NCBI GenBank assembly: GCA_025457665.1
Contig: JALOTY010000011.1
Coordinates: 1 to 64,000, forward strand
Length of the DNA: 64,000 nucleotides
Reading direction: 5' to 3'
Source of the DNA: Akkermansiaceae bacterium
Lineage (GTDB): Bacteria; Verrucomicrobiota; Verrucomicrobiia; Verrucomicrobiales; Akkermansiaceae
Shown piece after piece: positions 12,774-22,773 of the stretch. The notes under the pieces are model-generated. The model made no database searches. It was given only the letters and a program-made list of their open reading frames with translations, and was not told where the DNA came from. Made by a program: the position numbers and the translations under genes. Position 1 is the first letter of the stretch; each line of letters starts with the position of its first letter.

Positions 12774-13427
12774 ATGAACATTGCCAAACCCTCATTGTTT
12801 TTCCTGTTCGCCGTGTCGGCCTCCCATGGGGCCTACGTCATCAGCCAGCCGAACAACAACGCCACCTTTGGCAATGCCGCCACAGGGCAGTCGTTCACAC
12901 CCTCGCAGGGAATGGTGGATAATCCCGGTGAGAGTACGGCCACCATCGACCTGACCAGCTTTTCCTTCTGGAGCAACGGGGGGGCGAGCGCGGGTCCGAG
13001 CGGGTCTCCTGCATCGAATCTGGATACTGTCTATCTGCATATTTACGACGCCAATCCTTCCGGCAGCGGTGCCAACCTGGTCGGAGTATCGACAAATTCA
13101 CGTGATCTGAACCCTGCCTCCAATTTCCCTCAAGGAACCGAGATTAGCTGGACCTTCAACAATCTCACCTTGAACTACCAGACCACCTATTTCGCTGTCT
13201 TCTCCAAGGGCACCACGCGGACTGATATCAATGACGTCGGCATCGGGTTGCAAGTGGACAACAACAATCCTTACAGCGGAGGCACCGGCCTTACCAATGA
13301 CTTCGCGGTGGCAGCCTCGCAGGATGCGAAGTTCAGCGCCACCTTCACCAACCCGGTTCCTGAGCCCGCTGTCACCTTGCTCGGGTCGATCGGGATCCTG
13401 AGCCTGCTGCGTCGCCGCCGCGCTTAA
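12774..13427 (+). CDS. PEP-CTERM sorting-domain exported protein
   Basis: 217 residues. It has an N-terminal signal peptide (hydrophobic residues 7-20, cleavage likely around S-H-G-A), a Ser/Thr/Asn-rich beta-type body, and a classic PEP-CTERM tail: V-P-E-P-A followed by a hydrophobic segment and a basic R-R-R-R end. In other bacteria PEP-CTERM tails are recognised by an exosortase, which is not in this window. The start at 12774 is preceded 8 bp upstream by another ATG (12766) in a different frame. It is the first gene of the polysaccharide island. The body has no recognised domain. Confidence 0.85.
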   Translation: MNIAKPSLFFLFAVSASHGAYVISQPNNNATFGNAATGQSFTPSQGMVDNPGESTATIDLTSFSFWSNGGASAGPSGSPASNLDTVYLHIYDANPSGSGANLVGVSTNSRDLNPASNFPQGTEISWTFNNLTLNYQTTYFAVFSKGTTRTDINDVGIGLQVDNNNPYSGGTGLTNDFAVAASQDAKFSATFTNPVPEPAVTLLGSIGILSLLRRRRA

Positions 13428-13582
13428 TCACCCACCCGAAACACGAAACAGGGTGTCTCGACATGAGAGCCCTTCGTTTCCCTTGGCATCCGGATCCAAC
13501 GGGATCCGCACTGATCGACCGGTTCAAGTTCTGAAACCGGAGTCTCATGCCGTACTTTCGAACGCCACCATCATTCCCAGTC

Positions 13583-16500
13583 ATGTCACGCCCCGAAACG
13601 GCCCAAGAATGCCCGGTATCCATCCGGCTTCGTCACCTTAAAATTTTTCGCTCGGCCGATAGGCTTGCGGCGGCGGCAGCCTGTTGGCTGGCCTCGGGCG
13701 CATCCGCGCTGGCGATCGTTCAGGTCGATCTGAGTCATTCGTACACTGGCGCGACCAATCCCATCCAGATCACCGGCAATGTGACCCTTGCTTTCGCGGT
13801 GGACGGCGCAGGGAATGTGACCTTGGACGCGTCCTCTGCCGATCCAGATCCGGCCGCCTATGTCAACGAGTTCGACGGTCCGGTTGGCACCATCAGTGAT
13901 CCCGCGATGTGGGGACAGACTTTCAGCATCGTGCTCTCCTCCTCGGGAAGTGGCAGCCTGCGGCTCAGCAACAGCGGTGCGGGACTATCCATTCAGGGTG
14001 GCAACGCGGAACGCCTCGACTTCGCCAACGAAAGCATTACCGCCACCATATCGGCAGCTGGGACCGATTTCAAACTGCTGAATCTGGGCTATGCGGATGC
14101 CACAACCACGGCAGGCACCCAAATGAATGTCGCGGGAACGGCCTACTCCCTGACGGGTTCCAGCGGATCGGTGGATGTGTCGGCCCAAGCCATCGGCGCG
14201 ACCTTCATCATCGACTCGACGACCGACACCGACGCGCAGGGCTTTGTCCTCAGCGGACTTTCATTCGATCTGGTGGGCCTGCCATTGGTGGCCTCGGACA
14301 CGGTGGTGAGTTTCGCCAACACCGGCACCGGATTCGGCCCGACTCCACCCTTCATTCTGAGCGGAAGTGGTTCGGCGACCATCACACTGGCGTTCTCCAT
14401 CAACAACGCCGGCATCATCTCGCTGAATGCGTCAACCAACAGCGCCAACGCCACCTTTGCCGCCATGGTGAACGAATGGGATCGGCCCAATGCCGGTTCG
14501 GTCACGAATCCCTCGCTCTTCGGAAAGTCATTCACCCTCACAGGCAGCGCGACCGGTGGTGGCGGAAACCTTTCGATCAGCGAGCTTGGTGGCGGTGGCA
14601 TCGGGATCCAGGGGGAGAATTCCAACCGAATCGATGGACTCAACTACGGCACGGGAGACACCACCTCCAGTCCCGAAACCCTCACCTGGACTCTGAGCGC
14701 GCCGGCGGATCTGGAATTGATTTTCAAGAGCTGTTCTTTCGTCGAAGCAGCAGGAGGGGACATCCGGGTCTCAAACGGGACGATCAACAGCGATTTCCCC
14801 AACATGACCAACGCCACCGACACACTGGACCTACCCGACCTTCAGCTCACCCACGGCGGCTCCCTTACCTTCAAAGAGATTCCCGGCATCGGCTCGACCA
14901 CCGGAGCGGGAGTCGCGGGCTTCACCTTCTCCGCACAAGCTCCCGGAACCGAGGGCTTCGACAACGGCGCGGGAAACAACCTCTGGACCAACGCCACGAA
15001 CTGGAATCCGGATGGCGTGCCAGCAGCACCAGCCGATGCCATCATCAATGGCTACAACGTCGTCCTCAACAGCACCGCCCCTTCCGGGCCCGACGAACTG
15101 CAGATCATCAACGGCTCGCTCACCTTGACCGGCAGCGGAGCCCTGTCGATGCGGGCGATGACCATCGGGCGCGATCTTACGAAGACCGTCCGCCTTGTCA
15201 TCGACGGTTCCGGCGTTTCCTTCGCCAACACGGGCTCATCCTCCAGTGATGAATTCGTCGTGGGATCGGCGGGCACGGTGGAAACCAAGCCGGATTCGGG
15301 CGGCAGCGAGCCACTCGAACTCGGTCAGGCCATCCTGGTTCTCGACCAGGGTTCGGAATGGATCCTGGATGGAGCGAACTACACCGGGGCTTTCAACGTG
15401 GGTGACCGATTCGTGCTGGCCAACTTCGGTTCGCTCTCCGGCAGCACTGCAGGGCTGCGCACCCGGAACTTTGCCATGCCACCCGACCGGCGGCTCGAAC
15501 TCGTGGTCACGTCCACCTCGATTTACTACGAGGTGATGACGCAGACCGCCGCCAGTGGACCGAACATCATTGTCATCAATGTGGACGATATGGCAGGCGG
15601 TCAGCATTTCGGATTCGATGGCCGGGACTGCCTCACGCCCACCCTCGACACGCTGGCATCGACGGGCATCCGTTTCACCGCAGCCATGGCCGCATCGACC
15701 GTGTGCGGACCTTCGCGTTATGCCCTCCTCACCAGCCGCTGGCCGTCACGAAACACCAGCGAGAACTTCACTTCGCTCTATCCCCTTGGAACCCTCGGGC
15801 GGTTCGGGGTTTCGGATACGGATCTGGAGCATGACGGACAGAACATCGGTGCCTGGCTGAAACAGGCCGGATATCGCACCGGCTTCGTCGGTAAATCCCA
15901 CGTCCTGGATGATGACCTGAAAGACACCGCCACCTGGGGAGCCAAGGGCCTTATCACCTACGGGAAAACCATCGATCCCGCCGTGGATGCCAACGTCAAC
16001 GCGGCCATGAAACACAATCACCGCGTCGTCTGCCAGATGATGCGCGAGCACGGGTTCGATTATGTCGATGGCTTCTATCATGCCAACCTGAAGGAACTCT
16101 ACAGCGACAAGCTCAACGTCCACAACCAGGAGTGGATCACCAGCCGGGCCCTGCGTTTCATCGATGAAAACCGCAACGGGCGTTTCTTCCTCTACATGGC
16201 ACCGACCATCAACCACGGGCCGGTGAACAACAATCTCGACTACACGCTCCGCGCCAACAAGGGCTACACCAGCGCCGGCTACCTGCCCAACGAGGATTAC
16301 TCCTTCATGCCGACACGCCAGGCGATCATCAACGAGGTGAACGCCGCCGGCAAGGATCTGATCTCCGCCCGCGAAACATGGCTCGACTACTCGGTCAAAG
16401 CGATCACCGACAGGTTGACCCAGTATGGCATTCGCAACGACACGCTGATCATCTTCACCTCCGACCACGGCGAGAAGACCCTTTACGGCCCCCTTGTCTG

Positions 16501-17809
16501 GGGGAAATCCTCCCTTTACGACCTCGGCATGAAGGTGCCTCTGGTGATGAACTGGCCCAACGGCATCGCATCCCCCGGCCGAACCTACGGGGAAATCGTC
16601 AGCCATGTGGATATCGCCCCCACCTTGTTGTCCCTGGCCGGTGCCTCCAGCCTGCCGACAGGTCCGGTGGACGGTGTCAGCCTCGTGCCCGTCTTCAATG
16701 GTGGCAGTGCTCCGGTCCGCGACGATCTTTTCTGCGAGATCGGCTACGCCCGAAGTGTCCGCACCAAGACCCACAAATACATCGCCGTTCGCTACACTCC
16801 CGCAATCTACTCCCAGATCGCGAGCGGTTATCGCTGGCCGGAATATGGCGCCAACTCACAGCCGACGGGAGGAACCATCCCTCGTCCCTACTACGTCAAC
16901 AACAGCGGCCTTGGAGGTGGTGCCGCGGCCACAAACCCGACCTATTTCGACGACGATCAACTCTACAACCTGTCCACCGATCCAAACGAGGACACCAACC
17001 TCTATGGTCAGGATCCTGCCCTGGCCTATGATCTCAAGAAGCGTCTTGCCCAGTACATCGGCGACATTCCCGGCAGGCCGTTCCGGCAGTTCTCTGACTC
17101 CTCGACCGAGTTCTCACCCGCGCCTGCCTCGGCTCCCCTTCCACCGGGGGCATTGCAGATGCAGTTCCTCGGAATCCATTCGGTGAAACTCGACTGGACT
17201 GACAGTGCGGGAAGCGAGTTGGGTTATGTGGTGCGCAAAGCGGTCAATGGCGGTACTCCTCAGATCATTGCCGAGCTGCCCTCCGGAGCGACCACGCTCA
17301 CCGCTGCGCTCGATCCAGGCGTCGAGGACATCGTCCTCCAAGTCGCAAGTTACAACGCCCTCGGGGACAGCGCGGTGAGCGAGGACCTGCTCGCCCCCGA
17401 ATCATGGCGCTACCGGACTTTCGGCAGCATCGATCCCACCCTGAGCCTGCCCGTCAGCCAGTGGTCGAACGATGCTGATGGCGATGGTGTTTCCACCCTA
17501 TGGGAATATGCCTATGGCACCGACCCCCAACTCGGCACATCGGTCGCCCGACCGGAGTTGCGGATCGGAACCGGCGTGGGTGGGCCGTTCCTTGAGTATC
17601 TGTTGCCCCGCGACCGCCGCCGCGGCCTGCAATTCCTCGGCTCGGTTTCCTCGGACCTCTCGACCGCCTGGCAAAGTGGTTCTCCCCATTGCATCATTTT
17701 GGAAGATGAACCCAATCACCTGCTGTTCCGCAGCACGACACCCATGAGTGGAGCGGAAAGGCAGTTCATCCGCGTCGAGATGGTTGAACCGCCCGGCGGT
17801 CAGCCATGA
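13583..17809 (+). CDS. Multidomain secreted sulfatase fusion (duplicated beta domain - sulfatase - FN3-like - DGDG C-terminal module)
   Basis: 1408 residues from the ATG at 13583 (an upstream ATG at 13547 is possible). A signal peptide lies around residues 30-45. Two related beta-rich domains follow (about 55-180 and 263-415, sharing V-N-E-[FW]-D and G-x-x-I-Q-G), then a beta-repeat segment opening N-N-L-W-T-N-A-T-N-W (about 450-640). The S1 sulfatase domain (about 660-1170) has N-V-D-D-M metal ligands near 668 and Cys708 in C-G-P-S-R, the formylglycine site. An FN3-like domain (about 1190-1270) and a C-terminal D-A-D-G-D-G module (about 1295-1408) end the protein. The sulfatase part closely resembles the stand-alone sulfatase at 33885-35585, sharing I-G-[YF]-A-R and K-Y-I-A-V-R-Y. 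Free sulfatases are about 450-550 residues, so this is a large, probably surface-held version. Confidence 0.9.
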   Translation: MSRPETAQECPVSIRLRHLKIFRSADRLAAAAACWLASGASALAIVQVDLSHSYTGATNPIQITGNVTLAFAVDGAGNVTLDASSADPDPAAYVNEFDGPVGTISDPAMWGQTFSIVLSSSGSGSLRLSNSGAGLSIQGGNAERLDFANESITATISAAGTDFKLLNLGYADATTTAGTQMNVAGTAYSLTGSSGSVDVSAQAIGATFIIDSTTDTDAQGFVLSGLSFDLVGLPLVASDTVVSFANTGTGFGPTPPFILSGSGSATITLAFSINNAGIISLNASTNSANATFAAMVNEWDRPNAGSVTNPSLFGKSFTLTGSATGGGGNLSISELGGGGIGIQGENSNRIDGLNYGTGDTTSSPETLTWTLSAPADLELIFKSCSFVEAAGGDIRVSNGTINSDFPNMTNATDTLDLPDLQLTHGGSLTFKEIPGIGSTTGAGVAGFTFSAQAPGTEGFDNGAGNNLWTNATNWNPDGVPAAPADAIINGYNVVLNSTAPSGPDELQIINGSLTLTGSGALSMRAMTIGRDLTKTVRLVIDGSGVSFANTGSSSSDEFVVGSAGTVETKPDSGGSEPLELGQAILVLDQGSEWILDGANYTGAFNVGDRFVLANFGSLSGSTAGLRTRNFAMPPDRRLELVVTSTSIYYEVMTQTAASGPNIIVINVDDMAGGQHFGFDGRDCLTPTLDTLASTGIRFTAAMAASTVCGPSRYALLTSRWPSRNTSENFTSLYPLGTLGRFGVSDTDLEHDGQNIGAWLKQAGYRTGFVGKSHVLDDDLKDTATWGAKGLITYGKTIDPAVDANVNAAMKHNHRVVCQMMREHGFDYVDGFYHANLKELYSDKLNVHNQEWITSRALRFIDENRNGRFFLYMAPTINHGPVNNNLDYTLRANKGYTSAGYLPNEDYSFMPTRQAIINEVNAAGKDLISARETWLDYSVKAITDRLTQYGIRNDTLIIFTSDHGEKTLYGPLVWGKSSLYDLGMKVPLVMNWPNGIASPGRTYGEIVSHVDIAPTLLSLAGASSLPTGPVDGVSLVPVFNGGSAPVRDDLFCEIGYARSVRTKTHKYIAVRYTPAIYSQIASGYRWPEYGANSQPTGGTIPRPYYVNNSGLGGGAAATNPTYFDDDQLYNLSTDPNEDTNLYGQDPALAYDLKKRLAQYIGDIPGRPFRQFSDSSTEFSPAPASAPLPPGALQMQFLGIHSVKLDWTDSAGSELGYVVRKAVNGGTPQIIAELPSGATTLTAALDPGVEDIVLQVASYNALGDSAVSEDLLAPESWRYRTFGSIDPTLSLPVSQWSNDADGDGVSTLWEYAYGTDPQLGTSVARPELRIGTGVGGPFLEYLLPRDRRRGLQFLGSVSSDLSTAWQSGSPHCIILEDEPNHLLFRSTTPMSGAERQFIRVEMVEPPGGQP

Positions 17810-17913
17810 AGCCGACCACATGACCCACCCCAAGGCATCCTGCCCCGCCTTTCCCCTCACTTTGGCCCGAAGCCCAGCCGCCTGTGATCCCTCCAGAACC
17901 TATCATCAAACCC

Positions 17914-20900
17914 ATGATGTTCACCGCAAGCCGACCGTCTTGCACACCCGCAAGCGCAAGGCCCGCGGGCTTTGCCCTGGTCGTCGCGTTGTCGCTGATG
18001 GTGCTTCTGGCGCTTTTGGCTGTGGCCCTGCTTTCCTTATCGACCATTTCTCTCCGAACCAGCTCCCAGGGTGAAGCCATGTCCGCCGCCCGGGCCAACG
18101 CCCGGATGGCCCTGATGCTTGCCTTGGGAGCACTTCAAAAAGAACTCGGACCGGACCAGCGGATTTCCGCGCCAGGTGGTCAGCAACTCGGGGAAGGGGA
18201 CAGGTCCCCAGGCGGCCAGTGGGTTGGCGTTTACAATGCCTGGCCTGCCAGTGAGGAAAAACGTCCGTCCCCGAGTTTCCGGCGCTGGTTGATCTCCGGT
18301 GATGAGGATGTGATCACTGATGCCTCCTCCGCGAAATCATCAACTCCGTCCCGAGACATCATTCCCATGGTGAGCGCCGATGGGACTCATGACGCGGTAA
18401 GGGCGGGGCTCATCAAGACATCCACGGGCGGAGTGGCCTGGTGGGTGGGAGACCAGAACATGAAAGCCAAACTCGGTGGCAGCATCGAGCCCGTGAGGGA
18501 TGACCTCGAGGCCTCCAGTCGGATGCAGTCCGCGCCCCGGGCCGCCCATGAGGTTCTGTTCGGCAGTTCGGCCTTGGCTGCCGATGCACCCGAGCTCGAT
18601 CGACTCGTCTCCGGCCGGACTGCGGAATTCCTCGGCAGCAAGGCTGGGGCACTCTTCCATGACTCCTCGACTTTTTCGCTCGGCCTCCTGACCAACGTGC
18701 GTGGCGGCGGTCTCCGCAAGGACTTGAATTTCCTCCTCGAAAAACCCAAGCCGCAACCGAATACCCCGGAAGTCGCTCCCCTTTACACCGCCGGTTCCAC
18801 ACCGGGGATCAATCTTGGTGAACTCTGGGTCGATCATAACATCTGGGCCGAGCTTGAGTATCCCGCCAGTCCCCCTTCCCATGCCGATGGCGGCACGATC
18901 CCTTCCGGGGTGCCTTTCCTCAAGTGTGCCGCACAAAAGAACGATCCATTCCTCCTCTACAAGCACCTGCCCAGACTCCAATTGACCTTGCTCTACTCGC
19001 TGATCAGCCGGAGCAAGACCAATGCCGCAGGCAAAAAGGAATATGACCTGTTCCTCGTCGCTGATCCGGTGTTCACGATCTGGAACCCCTTCGATGTCTG
19101 CCTCCACGTCCCCACCGATGCCTTCGCCACCTTCAAGAGCTGGGCGATTCCCTATGACCTGAATCTGAGGCTCGCCAATGGGCCTTCAGGCAGCAAATCG
19201 ACTTACACCAATTCGATCAAAAAGCTCTCCAACGACCGCTTGTTCTTCTTCTACGGCCAACTGGGTCGAACCCAGAACCTTGTCATGCGCCCCGGTGAAG
19301 TCCAGGTCATCGCCCAGGGCTTCGGAGATACCATCAAGAATCCGGGCATGGGCACATGGCAGTTCGACGGCAAGCTCGGATGGGAATTCGCCTCGGGATA
19401 CGCCTACCCGATCCCCTACGAAACCGATCCGAAATTCAAAACCGGCAGCCAGAGAGTCAGCTATTCCATGACGCCCAATGCCGGGAAAAGCGATGCGGGA
19501 ATGTTTCTCTGGAGCTACAACATCGGCGAGTTGGTCGATGGCTCGGGATCGACGAATTATGTCGGGAGCTTCAACATCGACCTCGTTTATTCCCGCCTCA
19601 GCGGCGAAGCACCCATCGCGGCATCCTCCTTTCCTGATATTTTCCCCACACTGCCTCACGACCCCTCGGCAGCGAAGACCATCGCCGAATTGGAGAATAA
19701 CAAGTGGCCCATCTGCGTGTTCACCTACGGCCTGCGCACCGAGTCCGATCCCTTCTTCCCCAGTGGCCAGAAATCGGGGACCCGCTTCACAGGTCGCGCG
19801 ATGCTTCGTGCCAATGAAACATCGGTATCCCAGGATCTCTACAATCTGAGCCCTGACATCGTACGGACCTCGCCCCTGCAGGTCGGCATGCGGAGGGTCA
19901 ACAGCCTCAACAGCCCCATCATCGAGTGCGACGCCAACGGGCTCGGCTACTATGGCGCCGAGTATGGCGCCGCCGGCGGTGTTTCTTATGTGGTCACCCG
20001 TTCGGTGCCCCGGGAACCGATCCATTCTCTTGGCGCCCTGCAGCATGCCGCCGCCGAAGGCGCGAGATTCGGCCAAGCGCGGGGTGAACGCTCCTGGTTC
20101 CTGCAGCCCTCGATCAGCCATGCGATTTCCAACTCCTTCGCCCCATCGTTCCTTGCCCCTTCGGAAGTGCGTGGACAACTTGCCAAGAGAGATGCGGCGG
20201 ATCATTCGTACCTCGCCAATATGGCGCTATGGGATACCTATTTCTACTCCTCGATCAAACCACGAACCACGTCCGCCCATCGAAACAGCAATACCGCGTT
20301 TGAGGAACAGAGGCAACGATTCGAGGCATTCCTTGCCACCGACAAGGCGAACTTTGAACCCCTCCCCAACGAGCGGATCAAACCGTGGACCAGCGACCCG
20401 GAGGCAACACTCCGCTCGATGTTCCCATCGAACAGACCCGCCGATGACGTCGCAGCACGCATCGCTTCATGCTTGATGGTCGATGGGATGTTCAACGTCA
20501 ATTCGACCTCGGTGACGGCATGGAGGGCATTTCTCTCGGGGCTCAAGGGCGGCAAGGTTCCCGTCAGTAAAACTCCAGGGCTCGGCAAGGATGCGGAGCT
20601 CGTTGGAAATGAGGATACCCCGGTCGCCTCGCTCCTGAGGCCGGCGGCAGGTGAGATCGATGCCGCCACCCTCGGCGATTCCGCGGATCCCGACCAGTGG
20701 CTCGGGTATCGTTCGCTGACCGACGATCAGATCGAAGAACTTGCCAAGGCGATTGTCAGGCAGGTGCGACTGCGTGGACCATTCCTCTCGATCGCGGACT
20801 TCATCAATCGTCGGCCGGGCAACGACAAGGATCTGGCCCTGTCCGGGCCGCTTCAGAGCGCGCTCGATGACAAGGACGTCTCGATCAACGAGCCCTACCG

Positions 20901-21276
20901 CGGGGGCGAGCGCTCCCTCAGTGTGGCCGAGGCTTCCGCCCAGGGTTTTCCGTTTCCTGAAGCTGAGGCCGGGGCCAAGGCGGTCTGCGCACCGGGCTAT
21001 GTGAAACAGGCGGATTTGCTCACCACCCTCGGCCCTCTGATCAATGTGCGCGGCGACACCTTCGTGATCCGCGGTTATGGCGAGGCCCGCGATGCCTCCG
21101 GCACCGAGTTGCTGGCCCGCTCGTGGTGCGAGGCCGTGGTTCAACGGGTGCCTGACTTCGTCGACCCCTCCGACGAAGCTCATGTTCCCGTTCCCCAATC
21201 GAAGGTGAATCTGAATTTCGGAAGACGCTTCATCATCGTATCTTTTCGATATCTTGATCCCCGGGAAATTGTTTGA
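17914..21276 (+). CDS. Verru_Chthon cassette protein A-type pilin-like large protein
   Basis: About 1120 residues from the ATG at 17914 (GTG at 17884 is an alternative). A prepilin-like start, P-A-G-F-A-L-V-V-A-L-S-L-M then more hydrophobic residues, is followed by R-A-N-A-R-M-A-L-M-L-A-L-G-A-L-Q-K, as in the Verru_Chthon cassette protein A family. The family is known only from Verrucomicrobia-type genomes, usually beside three smaller pilin-like genes (B, C, D), and has no established function. Those partners are not seen here. The remainder is a long extracellular-type sequence with no recognised catalytic motif. It lies 104 bp after the sulfatase fusion and just before two small paralogues, so it could belong to a surface structure that handles polysaccharide. 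Confidence 0.75.
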   Translation: MMFTASRPSCTPASARPAGFALVVALSLMVLLALLAVALLSLSTISLRTSSQGEAMSAARANARMALMLALGALQKELGPDQRISAPGGQQLGEGDRSPGGQWVGVYNAWPASEEKRPSPSFRRWLISGDEDVITDASSAKSSTPSRDIIPMVSADGTHDAVRAGLIKTSTGGVAWWVGDQNMKAKLGGSIEPVRDDLEASSRMQSAPRAAHEVLFGSSALAADAPELDRLVSGRTAEFLGSKAGALFHDSSTFSLGLLTNVRGGGLRKDLNFLLEKPKPQPNTPEVAPLYTAGSTPGINLGELWVDHNIWAELEYPASPPSHADGGTIPSGVPFLKCAAQKNDPFLLYKHLPRLQLTLLYSLISRSKTNAAGKKEYDLFLVADPVFTIWNPFDVCLHVPTDAFATFKSWAIPYDLNLRLANGPSGSKSTYTNSIKKLSNDRLFFFYGQLGRTQNLVMRPGEVQVIAQGFGDTIKNPGMGTWQFDGKLGWEFASGYAYPIPYETDPKFKTGSQRVSYSMTPNAGKSDAGMFLWSYNIGELVDGSGSTNYVGSFNIDLVYSRLSGEAPIAASSFPDIFPTLPHDPSAAKTIAELENNKWPICVFTYGLRTESDPFFPSGQKSGTRFTGRAMLRANETSVSQDLYNLSPDIVRTSPLQVGMRRVNSLNSPIIECDANGLGYYGAEYGAAGGVSYVVTRSVPREPIHSLGALQHAAAEGARFGQARGERSWFLQPSISHAISNSFAPSFLAPSEVRGQLAKRDAADHSYLANMALWDTYFYSSIKPRTTSAHRNSNTAFEEQRQRFEAFLATDKANFEPLPNERIKPWTSDPEATLRSMFPSNRPADDVAARIASCLMVDGMFNVNSTSVTAWRAFLSGLKGGKVPVSKTPGLGKDAELVGNEDTPVASLLRPAAGEIDAATLGDSADPDQWLGYRSLTDDQIEELAKAIVRQVRLRGPFLSIADFINRRPGNDKDLALSGPLQSALDDKDVSINEPYRGGERSLSVAEASAQGFPFPEAEAGAKAVCAPGYVKQADLLTTLGPLINVRGDTFVIRGYGEARDASGTELLARSWCEAVVQRVPDFVDPSDEAHVPVPQSKVNLNFGRRFIIVSFRYLDPREIV

Positions 21277-21305
21277 AACTTTCGTCGGTATCCGCCCCTG
21301 CCTCC

Positions 21306-21986
21306 ATGATTGACCGCTTGACCCACATGTTCGCCCTTGCCGCTTTTTTTTGCGGCTGCTTTTGCATGGGGGCGGAGACCGCCGGGCCATCTGTCAGAGC
21401 CCTGTTACTGGTGCCAGGTGGACCGATGGTTGATATTCATCCAGTATCCGGGGAAATTGTGGGGGATGCGGTTCAGGTTGGTGCTCGCGGTCTCAGTGAA
21501 TCCTTCCACCCCCCGGCGCGTGAATTTTCGGTGGCGATCCCTGATGAGAAGCAGGATTCGGGCTATCGCATCGTCGGCAAAGCCACCCTGCCGGAACAAG
21601 GCAAGGATTTCATCATCCTGCTGGAGCCGGGTAAATCGTCCTTCACCATCCATGTCGTCGATGGCCAAGAACCGAAATTCAGGGCGGATTGCATTTTGTT
21701 TTTCAATGCCTCGGATACCGTTCTCGGAGCCAGTCTCGGTCGTACGAAAGTCATCATCAAACCCCGGGTGGCGGTATTCGCCAAGCCGCCGGAGCGGGGC
21801 GACAAGCCCTTTTATCAGGTGACCTTCTATCAGCCCGACAACAGCAAGGCGAGGCCCTTCGCCAACACCCGCTGGCCGCACCGCGATGCGAGCCGCTGCT
21901 ACGTGTTCCTTTATCGGAGCGCGAGCGGCCGCCTCACTTATCAGGCGGTCGATGAAAGTCTGCTACCTGTTCCGGACCCCGATTGA
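21306..21986 (+). CDS. Secreted protein of unknown family, first of a tandem paralogous pair
   Basis: 226 residues from the ATG at 21306. A TTG at 21273 overlapping the previous stop could extend it, but the ATG start gives a better signal peptide (M-F-A-L-A-A-F-F-C-G-C, cleavage near G-A-E-T). No known domain is recognised. It aligns with the next gene over its length: A-T-L-P-E-[QE]-G-[KR] in the middle, then F-[FI]-N, then F-A-[NS]-T-R-W-P near the C-terminus and a closing T-Y-[QR]-[AS]-[VI]-D-E. The two probably arose by tandem duplication. Immediately downstream of the Verru_Chthon A-type gene, so probably co-transcribed with it. Confidence 0.7.
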   Translation: MIDRLTHMFALAAFFCGCFCMGAETAGPSVRALLLVPGGPMVDIHPVSGEIVGDAVQVGARGLSESFHPPAREFSVAIPDEKQDSGYRIVGKATLPEQGKDFIILLEPGKSSFTIHVVDGQEPKFRADCILFFNASDTVLGASLGRTKVIIKPRVAVFAKPPERGDKPFYQVTFYQPDNSKARPFANTRWPHRDASRCYVFLYRSASGRLTYQAVDESLLPVPDPD

Positions 21987-22022
21987 ATCCGCCTCTTCCT
22001 ATCAAGCCACCCATCCAGGTTC

Positions 22023-22679
22023 ATGAACACCCCGCTTTCCATCGTGCTGTCTTTTCTCGGTCTCTGTCTCGGCATCATTCCCATGGCAGGCGCGGCGGAA
22101 GGGGGGATCACCGTCCGGCTGCTGGCCTGCGAGGTCACCAAGGCGCCCATCGAGTTGGTCGTCGCGACAAAGGATTCATCTTCGGTGGTGGAAGTGCCTT
22201 CGGCATCATTCTCTTCGCCGGTGACCGTCGCCGGACGCTTGCTGGAAATCAAGGCAGCGGACGGCGGCGAGCTCTTGTGTTCGGCGACTCTACCGGAGGA
22301 AGGGCGATCCTTCGCTTTGTTTTTGGCACCCAGGGAGCCTGGTGGCTCCGCTCCCGTGATCGTCCGGCTCGATGACGACTCATTCCGCCCGGGCGATTTC
22401 CAGTTCATCAATCACACCACCAAGACCGTCGTCATGAAACTCGGCGCTACCGAGGTGGTGGCGGAAACAAATGGCACCGCCAAGGGACGCCCCACGGGAG
22501 CGGTCGACAACCGTTACTACATCGTGACCATGAGCACCCGTGGCGAATCGGGGGACAAAATCTTCGCCTCCACCCGTTGGCCTGTTGATGAGTCGAAGCG
22601 TGGCTACATCGTTTGCCTCGTCGGTCCGGGCGGCAGGTTCACCTATCGATCGATTGATGAATTTGTGGCGAAGCCCTGA
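22023..22679 (+). CDS. Secreted protein of unknown family, second of a tandem paralogous pair
   Basis: 218 residues. The signal peptide has hydrophobic residues 5-20 and ends near A-G-A-A-E. It shares with its upstream neighbour the A-T-L-P-E segment, an F-I-N-H-T motif, and F-A-S-T-R-W-P close to the C-terminus. No catalytic motif is evident, and the predicted all-beta composition suggests a binding or structural role (inference). It starts 36 bp after the previous stop, so the pair is likely one transcript. A 94-bp gap follows before the DUF1080 gene, with no clear hairpin. Confidence 0.72.
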   Translation: MNTPLSIVLSFLGLCLGIIPMAGAAEGGITVRLLACEVTKAPIELVVATKDSSSVVEVPSASFSSPVTVAGRLLEIKAADGGELLCSATLPEEGRSFALFLAPREPGGSAPVIVRLDDDSFRPGDFQFINHTTKTVVMKLGATEVVAETNGTAKGRPTGAVDNRYYIVTMSTRGESGDKIFASTRWPVDESKRGYIVCLVGPGGRFTYRSIDEFVAKP

Positions 22680-22773
22680 TATGAGACGCTGCTCTTCATT
22701 TCAGGAACCAGCGCTGCACCAGACATGTCCGGCACCCCAACGGCACTCTTTTCACCCCCATTGAATTGTTATC

